This document shows, piece by piece, positions 17,833-25,969 of a stretch of 64,000 nucleotides of DNA (its first letter is position 1; every line of letters starts with the position of its first letter). The position numbers and the translations under genes were made by a program. This DNA comes from DASTFP01 sp963744345 (lineage in GTDB: Bacteria; Verrucomicrobiota; Verrucomicrobiia; Chthoniobacterales; Terrimicrobiaceae): assembly GCA_963744345.1 (NCBI GenBank), contig CAVUTD010000029.1, positions 62,001 to 126,000 of the forward strand, written 5' to 3'. Below the pieces are notes generated by a model. The model was not told the DNA's origin and ran no database searches. It saw nothing but the letters and a program-made list of their open reading frames with translations.

Positions 17833-19120
17833 GAATCCCCCTTCGCCAAGCACCGCCCTTCCGCCGCTCGCGCTAAACGATCTCCAGCAATTCAGTTTGG
17901 AGAAGCTCGCCGCGAGAAGCAACGAGCTTGGGATGCGCTTGCGCAACGAGACGTCGCGCCATCACATGGTGCTCGATCAAGCGCGGTTTCATCTCGCTCA
18001 AGGAGGGGCTGTCTTCGCCACGGGCTTTCTCGAACTCACCGCCGATCATGGAGTTCTGCGCTGGCCCGCCTTTAGCTTGAAGCCCGGACCCGACGACGTG
18101 ACCGTGCCCGCATCACTCATTCGTCCGCTGGAACTTCGACCCGGGTTGATGCTTCGATGTGCGTTGCGTCTTCCGCAGGAGCGCGAGCGCGGATTGGTCG
18201 CCGAGTCCATCTTGGAAGTTGAGGGCATTGCGGCCGATCAATGGCAGTCCCCCACAGATTTCGACAAGCTGACGCCGCTCTTTCCGAATCGTCGAATATT
18301 TCTGGATGCGGTCGACAATCCATCGATTAGCGCTCGCGCGGTGGATCTGATTGCGCCGCTTGGGATGGGGCAACGCGGGTTGATTGTGTCTCCGCCGCGC
18401 GCTGGAAAGACGCTACTGCTCAAGGCTCTCGCCAGTACCATCCGCGCCAACCATCCCGAGATCATTCTCATGCTGCTGCTCGTCGATGAACGCCCCGAAG
18501 AGGTCACCGATTTGCGGAGCGAAGTGAATTGCGAAATCTACAGCTCCACTTTTGACGAGCCAGTCGTCCGTCACGTTCAAGTTTGTGAAGCGGTCTCGGA
18601 GCGAGCCAAGCGCCTGGTTGAGCTGCGCAAGGATGTCGTCATCCTCCTCGATTCCATAACTCGCATGGCGCGCGGCTATAACAATCTCCAGCCAAACAAA
18701 GGTCGCACCATGAGTGGGGGAGTCGATTCCAAGGCGCTCGCCAGGCCCCGGAAGTTCTTCGGATCCGCTCGGAATGTCGAGGAAGGAGGAAGTCTCACCA
18801 TTCTCGCGACGGCGCTTGTCGAGACCCAAAGTCGGATGGATGATCTGATCTTCGAGGAATTCAAAGGGACTGGAAACATGGAAGTACACCTTGATCGCTC
18901 GATCGCCGAGCAGCGTATCTTTCCAGCTGTTCACATTGTTAAATCGGGCACCAGGCGCGAGGAATTGCTGTATCACCCCGACGAACATGAGCGGATCATC
19001 GTCCTTCGCCGCCAACTGTCGGAACTCCCCGCGACGGAGGCGATGGAGGTGCTGGCTGCCAATCTTCGAAATACCAAGTCGAACGCTGAGCTCCTCCTGA
19101 CAGGTCTGCGCGGGTTTTAG
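17816..19120 (+). CDS. Second Rho-type transcription terminator with degenerate RNA-binding motif
   Basis: A 434-residue Rho paralogue. The N-terminus keeps a Rho_N-like helix bundle (LNDLQQFSLEKLAARSNELG). The cold-shock-like domain has HGVLRW where canonical Rho has GFGFLR, and DDVTVPASLIRPLELR instead of DIYVSP. The ATPase looks complete: Walker A SPPRAGKTL at about residue 190, LLVDERPEEVTDL, RTMSGGVDSKALARPRK and ATALVETQSRMDDLIFEEFKGTGN. It is thus likely an active helicase with altered primary RNA recognition. The two Rho copies differ in complementary ways: copy 1 lacks the helix bundle and keeps the RNA motif. The gene overlaps coaE. Confidence 0.88.
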   Translation: MTNTVENPPSPSTALPPLALNDLQQFSLEKLAARSNELGMRLRNETSRHHMVLDQARFHLAQGGAVFATGFLELTADHGVLRWPAFSLKPGPDDVTVPASLIRPLELRPGLMLRCALRLPQERERGLVAESILEVEGIAADQWQSPTDFDKLTPLFPNRRIFLDAVDNPSISARAVDLIAPLGMGQRGLIVSPPRAGKTLLLKALASTIRANHPEIILMLLLVDERPEEVTDLRSEVNCEIYSSTFDEPVVRHVQVCEAVSERAKRLVELRKDVVILLDSITRMARGYNNLQPNKGRTMSGGVDSKALARPRKFFGSARNVEEGGSLTILATALVETQSRMDDLIFEEFKGTGNMEVHLDRSIAEQRIFPAVHIVKSGTRREELLYHPDEHERIIVLRRQLSELPATEAMEVLAANLRNTKSNAELLLTGLRGF

Positions 19121-19145
19121 TCCGGGGAGCCTATAGAAGCTTGGT

Positions 19146-20372
19146 ATGCCGCGCAAGCCGAACCTACGTTTCGCGGTTATTGCGAGTGCAAGCTGTCTAG
19201 CCTTCGCATTGATTATCAAACTCCCGACTTTGAAGTATCCCATTTCGAACTGGGATGAGTTGATTTATCTGGAACTATCCCGGCAGTGGTTGGCGACCGG
19301 CTCATATTCTCTTCAAGGAACCGAACTGCTGGAGCGTCTTCCCCGAAGCTTTTACGATCGCCCAATTTTTCATCATCCTCCGGGCTTCTCCACCCTGTTG
19401 GCACCCTTTGTTCTTACGAAAGCAAATCAGCTCGCGATCACGCTCTCATGGCTTGGACATGCTCTTTCGCTCCTGGCGGTCGCGATCGTCGGATATGAGC
19501 TCATGCTTAGAGACAAGCCGATCGATTTTCGCACACGATGCGTGTTTCTCCTCCCGCTCGTCGCAACAGCGACCGACCCGCTTTTAAATTTCATCAGCAG
19601 AAAAATTTGGGTAGACAATCTCTTGGCGGGCGCGACAGCCCTTGCCATATCTTTGGCTTGGCTCAGCGGCAGAAGAGAACGCGCGCGGCTTTGGCTCCTC
19701 GCCGCGGGAATCCTCGCCGCTTTTGCCTGCTCGCTTAAGGTGAGCGCGGCTCTTGCGATTCCGTTGGTGGCATGGCTCGCAATTCCTGATGATCGCAGAC
19801 AGTTCAACCAGCGTCTCATAATCGCTCTGCTTCCAGCTTCTGTGGTGCTGGCAAGCTGGTTGCTGTACTTCCGAGCGCATAGCGGCGCGTGGTTCCCCTC
19901 CTGGATGCGCCCCGACGAAGCTTTCCTCAAAGCAAATCCGTTTGTCGCAGCCTCGGCAGGGCGATCAATTCCCTCCTATTTATTTACGGCTTTTGCCTGC
20001 GCCCCGTTTTTCGTGGTCTTTATCCTCAGCACGCCATTTTGCCGATATCCCTTTCACACCAAGTTGGAAAGGGCGTCATCAGTTTGGATCCTTTCGACCG
20101 TGGCGCTTTTTGGTCTGCTGGGAGCCGCGGGATTTGCTAAGGAAACACGTTATCTGGCACCGCTCATCCCTGTCGTGGCTTGGCTGTTTTATACTCGTTA
20201 CGAAGCCGAAACGCTTCACCTCGCCTCAAGAAACGATGGACTTTTCCCGCTCTTCTTGCTCGCGATGGTCGCAGGAGCGATGCTGGCTGGATATTACCTT
20301 CTTGTTCCTCAATACGACGAAATCCTAAGTCCCCTGGATCTTCTCCTGTTAACCTCGGCAAGGCGAACCTAG
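19146..20372 (+). CDS. Polytopic membrane glycosyltransferase-like protein (GT-C fold)
   Basis: A 408-residue protein with about ten membrane spans. The first periplasmic loop contains NWDELIYLELSRQWL, whose acidic pair resembles the catalytic motif of GT-C enzymes (PMT/ArnT-like), and IFHHPPGFSTLLA, like the family's HPPL motif. KETRYLAPLIPVVAWLF near the C-terminus matches the usual RYLLP segment. Such enzymes use polyprenyl-phosphate sugars as donors to modify lipids or proteins outside the inner membrane. The acceptor is unknown. It starts 25 bases after the second rho. Confidence 0.7.
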   Translation: MPRKPNLRFAVIASASCLAFALIIKLPTLKYPISNWDELIYLELSRQWLATGSYSLQGTELLERLPRSFYDRPIFHHPPGFSTLLAPFVLTKANQLAITLSWLGHALSLLAVAIVGYELMLRDKPIDFRTRCVFLLPLVATATDPLLNFISRKIWVDNLLAGATALAISLAWLSGRRERARLWLLAAGILAAFACSLKVSAALAIPLVAWLAIPDDRRQFNQRLIIALLPASVVLASWLLYFRAHSGAWFPSWMRPDEAFLKANPFVAASAGRSIPSYLFTAFACAPFFVVFILSTPFCRYPFHTKLERASSVWILSTVALFGLLGAAGFAKETRYLAPLIPVVAWLFYTRYEAETLHLASRNDGLFPLFLLAMVAGAMLAGYYLLVPQYDEILSPLDLLLLTSARRT

Positions 20373-20451
20373 AAAATTCGAATGCCAAATCGGCTGGAGC
20401 CTGACTGCTGACACGTTCTCCTTGCACGCGAGAGTGCCACGGCGGCTTCAA

Positions 20452-22551
20452 CTAGGCCGATCGCTTTTCAAACGTGAACAGCCGCGCCATGTACTTCCGA
20501 GGCAAAGTGAGGATGGCCTTTCCCCGCGACCAAGAAACTTTAAGAGGGCGTGACTTGGGAAAAATGCATTTGAAGGTTTGCTTCCTCACCCCCGCCGGCA
20601 AGGGAATTTCTGCGCTGCGGCTTCGTCCATGCAACCGCCAAATGGCAACGTAACCAAGACGTCCGCAATCGAGTCCAAAGGCTGTCCAGTCATCGTCGAA
20701 GCGTGGCAATCCAAGCGGCCAGAAAGGAAGGCCCTTTGGTATATCGCAACGTATCCGCTTATATAAGGCAATGCCTTCTTTCACCAATTGCAAACTCGAC
20801 GACGAAATTTCATCGAGGCGTCCGCTTTGATGAACTCGCAGCAGGAGAGCGCTGATCATGTTGAAGATCGTCTGCTCTTCATCCGCATCGCTGAGAGGAT
20901 AACTCCAGATCGCCGCTTGCTCAGGTGTAACCGCGGAAGCAGAGGCCGCGGCGATCACGGCATTCAAGCGATAGTCCGTTTGGTCCGAGACTGATTGGAT
21001 ACTGTGTACGGAGAGTTGCGCATAGTCCATCCTGAGCCCGCCGCTGGAACAATTCTCTATGATGAGATCCGGATGGGCGGCAAGAACGCCTCTAACCCAC
21101 TGCAGATAGGCGCGATTGTGCCCGAGTAAACCATCCCCCGGACTGTCAGAAGCGCAGTCCGTTCCGGGTCCGGCATTGATGTTGTAATCCATCTTGAGAT
21201 ACCCGACACCAAATTCGCAAATGAGCCGCTCGACGACTTGATCCGCATGCGCGCGCACCTCTTCATTGCGAAAGTCGAGCTGATAGCGGCCGTGATCAAT
21301 GATCCGTTTTCCATCACGTAAGAAGAACCATTCGTCGGGCAGCTCAGCCGCAAGGGGGCATTTGATCCCCATCACCTCGATTTCAAGCCAAAGGCCTGGG
21401 ATCATCCCCTTACTGCGTATGCGCCGAGTGACCTCGGATAAACCGGATGGAAATCTCGTCACCGAAGGTTGCCAGATGCCCACGGCATCCCACCAAGTTT
21501 CACCGATCGCCCCGTACCAGCCGGCGTCGATAACGAAATATTCTGCGCCAACTTCAGCCGCTTTGTCGATCAGGGGCAGCAAGGAGTCGGTGGTGGGATT
21601 TCCCCATAAGCAGTTCATATAGTCGTTAAAGATCACGGGCAGGGATTCCATGTCCGGGTGGCGGCGCCTCGTCAGTCTCCGGGCGCTTGTCAGCGTTCTC
21701 AAGGCGGCTTCAAGAGAGCCTCTGACACGAGCGAAAGTGACGGGCACCGACTCGAATTTCTCGCCGGCGGCCAGTCTCTTGCTCCAATGCCCCTCACGAT
21801 ACGTGGGTCCCGCGGCACGCAAGAAAAGCTCGTGCGCGAAATCACTGATTTCCCAATGCCAAGAACCATTATGCTCGATTTGCCAGCAAATTGTTGTCTT
21901 TGTTTCGGTATTCTCGAGGGCGCCCATCGGTAAGTGCTGAAGGGTCGACCATGTTCCCTGATTGGAGATGGAGATGCGATTTAGAGAGAAGCCACTGCCC
22001 TCGCGCTGCCGATAAGCGGCGCTAAGCCCGAAGCCCTGAAGGGAATCCGAACGCCATTGGCATTCCGCGCACCAGGAGTTGTCGGCCACATGAAGACGCA
22101 TTTTATCCTTCCATAAAGACGGTCCCCCACGAGAGACACCGAAGAGCGCCAGAGAACTCACATACTCCAGCCTGATCGGCTCATCCTCAGTGTGCTCGAC
22201 GAGCGTCCACGTGCGACAAACCGGCAAAGTGCCCAGGAACTGGAAATAACTAACGACGACTAACCCACTCCCGGCTTGCCGAACTTCCCAGAGGGGACCT
22301 AGAGGGCTTCGAGACCGTGTATGGCTGAGGTAGCGCAGTGAGCCGCCTGGATTTGTCCCTGTATACTTGTTCCCGTGGTGATCATCCTGATTGAAACCGG
22401 CAGCCTGCACTTCGACCAGCCGCGCCCACCTATCCTTTGCTTGTGCCGGCATGGACGCATCAACCAGCAGCTGCACGGGAGTGTGCGGAGAAATGACGAG
22501 CCTGAAATTCAGGCTCTCGGTCCCTATCTTAACGACACGTTGATGCGCCAT
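20452..22551 (-). CDS. GH36 alpha-galactosidase
   Basis: A 699-residue glycoside hydrolase family 36 enzyme that cleaves terminal alpha-galactosides such as those of raffinose. An N-terminal beta-sandwich precedes the barrel. Conserved motifs are VIFNDYMNCLWGNPTTD, EYFVIDAGWYG, GLWLEIEVM, the nucleophile segment GYLKMDYN (Asp near 455), IENCSSGG and the acid/base segment SDQTDYR (Asp near 525). Length and domain order are normal for GH36. No signal peptide is visible, so it is probably cytoplasmic. The downstream neighbour reads toward it. No transporter is adjacent. Confidence 0.9.
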   Translation of the reverse strand: MAHQRVVKIGTESLNFRLVISPHTPVQLLVDASMPAQAKDRWARLVEVQAAGFNQDDHHGNKYTGTNPGGSLRYLSHTRSRSPLGPLWEVRQAGSGLVVVSYFQFLGTLPVCRTWTLVEHTEDEPIRLEYVSSLALFGVSRGGPSLWKDKMRLHVADNSWCAECQWRSDSLQGFGLSAAYRQREGSGFSLNRISISNQGTWSTLQHLPMGALENTETKTTICWQIEHNGSWHWEISDFAHELFLRAAGPTYREGHWSKRLAAGEKFESVPVTFARVRGSLEAALRTLTSARRLTRRRHPDMESLPVIFNDYMNCLWGNPTTDSLLPLIDKAAEVGAEYFVIDAGWYGAIGETWWDAVGIWQPSVTRFPSGLSEVTRRIRSKGMIPGLWLEIEVMGIKCPLAAELPDEWFFLRDGKRIIDHGRYQLDFRNEEVRAHADQVVERLICEFGVGYLKMDYNINAGPGTDCASDSPGDGLLGHNRAYLQWVRGVLAAHPDLIIENCSSGGLRMDYAQLSVHSIQSVSDQTDYRLNAVIAAASASAVTPEQAAIWSYPLSDADEEQTIFNMISALLLRVHQSGRLDEISSSSLQLVKEGIALYKRIRCDIPKGLPFWPLGLPRFDDDWTAFGLDCGRLGYVAIWRLHGRSRSAEIPLPAGVRKQTFKCIFPKSRPLKVSWSRGKAILTLPRKYMARLFTFEKRSA

Positions 22552-22644
22552 GAAGGTTCAATGTTGACGAAAGGGCTCGGTAATCTCTTTACCGCAAACC
22601 TGCACGACAATTTTCATTCCATAGCTACCTGCTAAGTTTTCTTT

Positions 22645-23325
22645 ATGCCACTCACGATCTATCAACTCGAACACAGCCCTTATTGCATTCCTGTCACGCG
22701 CGCACTTGGAGCTCTTAGCGTGCCTTTCGCAACTCAGAACGTTTCCAATGCTAGCAGGCGGGAAATCATCGAATTGACCAATGGCGCATACTACCAGGTG
22801 CCGGTTCTCTCTCATGACGGGCAGGTTGTCTTTGAATCGTCCCCTCTCTCGATAGACGTTGCCCGATATGTCGATCGGACCTTTGCGAACGGACAGCTCT
22901 TCCCGCCTCGTTGGGAAGGCCTGCAGCGGATTGTTGTTCCTTACATCGAGGACAATGTCGAAAGCGTGACCTTCAAGCTTATTGACCCGTTCTATCTGCG
23001 CGAGATCGAAGATCCCGTGGAACGCGCGATGGTCCGACGCCACAAGGAACGAAAATTCGGGCCTGGATGCGAGGAACGCTGGGAGAAAGAACGGCCTTCT
23101 TTACAGGCGGAAGCCGAGCGGCTTCTTGCGCCGTTTGAACTCTCCCTGGCACACGGGCAATTTCTCTTCGACGATCGACCAATCTTCAGTGATTTCGCGC
23201 TCTTCGGGGTTTTAGGCAATCTAATTTATCATAAGTACAACTCGCTCCCCGCCTCGTTGAAAAATCTCACGTGCTGGTTCGAAAGGATGCAAACATTCCA
23301 ATACGAGTCGGGAGCTGGAAACTGA
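22645..23325 (+). CDS. Glutathione S-transferase-like protein
   Basis: The 226-residue protein has an N-terminal thioredoxin-like GST domain. It begins LTIYQLEHSPYCIPVTRAL, where SPYC is a glutaredoxin-like active-site segment, followed by YQVPVLSHDGQVVFESSPLS, which matches the GSH-binding VPxL...ES pattern. A helical C-terminal domain follows, with FLFDDRPIFSDFALFGVLGN. The substrate is unknown. It reads divergently from the GH36 gene and convergently toward the M42 peptidase. Confidence 0.75.
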   Translation: MPLTIYQLEHSPYCIPVTRALGALSVPFATQNVSNASRREIIELTNGAYYQVPVLSHDGQVVFESSPLSIDVARYVDRTFANGQLFPPRWEGLQRIVVPYIEDNVESVTFKLIDPFYLREIEDPVERAMVRRHKERKFGPGCEERWEKERPSLQAEAERLLAPFELSLAHGQFLFDDRPIFSDFALFGVLGNLIYHKYNSLPASLKNLTCWFERMQTFQYESGAGN

Positions 23326-23415
23326 CTCAACTTTGTCGAGCCTGCTCCCTCGCGAGACCTGCCGCCATCGATAGCTGAAGGACAATATCAGCCAAGCGCG
23401 CAGATTCGGACACGA

Positions 23416-24489
23416 TCAAATCACCTCGATGGCAAAGGCGTCGTCCTTCTTCACATCAAGGCAGAATTCTGCGAGCAGTTTGGCAAGAGCCTCGAGATCC
23501 GCCAAATCGATAACCTCAACTGAGGAGTGCATGTATCGATTCGGCAGTCCGACACACACGGTGGGAATTCCCCCTAATTGCACGAAGATCGCATCGGCGT
23601 CTGTCCCGGTGAAACGCGGATTCACCTCGAATTGGATCGGAATTGATCGTTCGGCAGCAATCCTGCGGAGCCGATCAACTAAAATCGGATGATTCGCGCT
23701 GCCGATACTGATGACCGGCCCGGCTCCCAGTTTTACGTCCCCGTGCTTCGGTTTCGAACAGATGGGAATGTCCGTGGCATGGGTCACGTCCACGACCAAG
23801 GCTATATCCGGGCGGATGCGATAGCCGGCCATGGTCGCACCATAGAGACCATTCTCTTCTTGCACTGTGGCAAGTGCCACAACACTGGCGCTCAACCGTT
23901 CGCGCTGGTCCGAGAGGATTCGAAGCGCTTCCGCCGCAGACCATGTGCCGATGCGATTATCACAGGCACGCGCGGCGATCCGCTCACCTGCCAGTGTAAA
24001 AACGCCGGCGTCCATCGTGACCGGATCGCCAACACACACGAGCCGGTCAGCTTCGGACTTTGAGCGGACGCCGATGTCGATAAAGATCTCGTGGAATTCG
24101 GGCACCTTCTTGCGATCATCTCGTTCCTGCAGGTGAATCGCGAGGTGTCCGGTGACACCGGGGATCGGGCCGCTTTTGCTATGCACGATTACCCGATGGC
24201 CCCGAAGCATGGCCCGATCGACGCCCCCGATGCCTTTGAAATACAGAAATCCCTCTTCGTTGATATGCGATATCATCAATCCGAGTTCGTCGGAGTGGCC
24301 CGCCAAAAGGATTTTTGGCGAACCACCCGAATTGAGCGCGGCGAAGACGTTGCCGTAGGAATCGCTTTCCATGGCATCGGCGAATTTCCCGGTGTAAGCA
24401 GCCCAAAGCTGCTGGCCACGAACTTCAAAACCGGAAGGCGACGGCGTTTCGAGAAGTTGCTTAAGAAAAGTGAGTGAGAGATCACGCAT
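23416..24489 (-). CDS. M42 family zinc aminopeptidase
   Basis: A 357-residue cytoplasmic metallopeptidase of the FrvX/DAP-type family that trims N-terminal residues from peptides. Two-metal ligands are visible in order: LAGHSDELG, ARACDNRIG, the catalytic glutamates in TVQEENGL, VDVTHAT and NRYMHSS. The first motif is GHSDE instead of the more usual GHMDE. The start is placed at MRDLSLTFLKQLLETPSPSG because the family begins there; the frame stays open for 54 further codons upstream, but these lack resemblance to the family and would overlap the NrdR operator region. Confidence 0.85.
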   Translation of the reverse strand: MRDLSLTFLKQLLETPSPSGFEVRGQQLWAAYTGKFADAMESDSYGNVFAALNSGGSPKILLAGHSDELGLMISHINEEGFLYFKGIGGVDRAMLRGHRVIVHSKSGPIPGVTGHLAIHLQERDDRKKVPEFHEIFIDIGVRSKSEADRLVCVGDPVTMDAGVFTLAGERIAARACDNRIGTWSAAEALRILSDQRERLSASVVALATVQEENGLYGATMAGYRIRPDIALVVDVTHATDIPICSKPKHGDVKLGAGPVISIGSANHPILVDRLRRIAAERSIPIQFEVNPRFTGTDADAIFVQLGGIPTVCVGLPNRYMHSSVEVIDLADLEALAKLLAEFCLDVKKDDAFAIEVI

Positions 24490-24647
24490 GAAGCGAATTT
24501 CACGAAAAAGGTGGCGCTGCAAAAGCCCGCATTTGCAAGGTCCACCGCTCTCCACGAAAACAGCTTCGTGCCTTAGTTCTGAAACAATCAACGGATGGCC
24601 TTGATCTAAGTCACGGAAGAAAGCCGATTTACACCAGAGCCCGCAAA

Positions 24648-24694
24648 CCACAACATATTGTGGGTTTTTACTAGTATGCTACTACATATAGATT
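24648..24694 (+). promoter_or_regulatory. Pair of NrdR boxes upstream of nrdB
   Basis: Box 1 CCACAACATATTGTGG (24648-24663) and box 2 CTACTACATATAGATT (24679-24694) both match the NrdR consensus pattern (ACACWATATATWGTGT): 13 of 16 positions for box 1 and 11 or 12 for box 2. Their starts are exactly 31 bases apart, which is three helical turns and the spacing typical of NrdR operators. They lie 115 bases before the nrdB ATG. A possible -35 element TTGACC follows at 24699. I infer dATP-dependent repression of the nrdB-nrdA operon by NrdR; the nrdR gene is not in the window. Confidence 0.85.
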
Positions 24695-24808
24695 TTCGTT
24701 GACCTTTCGCGCGCGTTTGGCACTATTCGTTAACCGTCAGGCGACAAGGTGCAAAGGAGGGATTACAATACTTGGCGGAATGCCCCCGCAAGAGAGAAAG
24801 ACCGATAA

Positions 24809-25897
24809 ATGGCTACGACAACGATCACGCTTGGAGAGCGCCGATTTCAGCTCGATCGCGAGAAGGCTGAAGCTGCTTACGCCGCGAAAAGAGTAATCAA
24901 CGGGCGGCAGACGATGTTCTTCAACATCCTGCCTCTAAAATATCAGTGGGCTTACAGCCTTTACAAAACCATGAAGGCGAACCACTGGGAACCCGAAGAC
25001 ATCCAGATGCAAAAAGACTGTGAGCAATGGCGGGACTTGAACGGCATTGCAGATATCGAGCGCTGGATCATCAAGATGGGCATTGGCTATTTCTCGGCCG
25101 CCGAAGGAATTGTCGGCGACAATATTCTGCATCTCGTGCGCGAAGTGGTCACGGCACCTGAGCTCAAGCTCGTCCTGGGTCGCCATGCTCATGAGGAGAA
25201 TATCCACGCCGACAGCCTTGTTTACATGATCAGCTCTCTGGGTATTAACCCGCATGAATGCGAAGCGATGTTCGAGGATATCGACACGATCAAGGAAAAG
25301 ACAGACTTCGTAGTGAACAATAGTCGCAACCTGCGTCGCGGCCTTGATCTCACGCGAACGGAAAACAAGCAGGCTCTCGCGAAGAACATCTTTCTCTTCG
25401 GGCAATGCATGGAAGGCACACAATTCTACGGCCTCTTCGGCATGGTGCTGGCTCTCTACCGGCAGAATAAGTTTCCAGGAATCGGCCAGATGTTTCGCTA
25501 CACGCTGCGCGATGAATCCAATCATATTGAACTCTTTCGCAAGCTTTTCATCGAGCTCATTGACGAAAATCCCGACGCGTGGACGGAAGGCTTTCGGAAA
25601 GATTTGCGCGCCACCATGGCCGAGGCCGTGCGACTGGAGCAGCGGTTTATCAAGGATTGCCTGCCGGTTCACGCAGTAGGCCTCACCGCGGATGAATTTC
25701 TCGCGTACATCGATTATATCGGCGATCGACGTCTTGAAGGTGTCGGCCTTCAGCCTCTCAATGGCCCGAGCACAAATCCTCTGCCCTGGTTGGCCGAATT
25801 GATGGATATGAAAAAGGAAGCCAATTTTTTCGAGTCCAAGGTTACCGAATATCAGAAAAAATCCTCTCTCGTTCCCGTTTCCGATGACGAACTTTAG
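24809..25897 (+). CDS. nrdB: Ribonucleotide reductase small subunit, class Ic type (no radical tyrosine)
   Basis: A 362-residue R2 subunit that generates the radical initiator for NrdA. Metal ligands by position are Glu99 (SAAEGIVG), Glu130 and His133 (EENIHADSL), Glu202 (GQCMEGTQF), Glu236 and His239 (RDESNHIEL). The residue four after His133, where class Ia enzymes have the radical tyrosine, is Leu137, and the first ligand is Glu instead of Asp. Both features mark the chlamydial-type class Ic group, which uses a Mn/Fe centre. A C-terminal tyrosine (VTEYQKK, Tyr348) is kept for radical transfer. nrdA follows after 72 bases. The strong AAAGGAGGG at 24753 is too far from this ATG to serve it. 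Confidence 0.93.
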   Translation: MATTTITLGERRFQLDREKAEAAYAAKRVINGRQTMFFNILPLKYQWAYSLYKTMKANHWEPEDIQMQKDCEQWRDLNGIADIERWIIKMGIGYFSAAEGIVGDNILHLVREVVTAPELKLVLGRHAHEENIHADSLVYMISSLGINPHECEAMFEDIDTIKEKTDFVVNNSRNLRRGLDLTRTENKQALAKNIFLFGQCMEGTQFYGLFGMVLALYRQNKFPGIGQMFRYTLRDESNHIELFRKLFIELIDENPDAWTEGFRKDLRATMAEAVRLEQRFIKDCLPVHAVGLTADEFLAYIDYIGDRRLEGVGLQPLNGPSTNPLPWLAELMDMKKEANFFESKVTEYQKKSSLVPVSDDEL

Positions 25898-25969
25898 GCG
25901 AACGCTTCAGAAAAACACGCGCATTCTGTTCGTTCTGCTCAGTTCCAAAACATTCAGCTCATAACCTTC

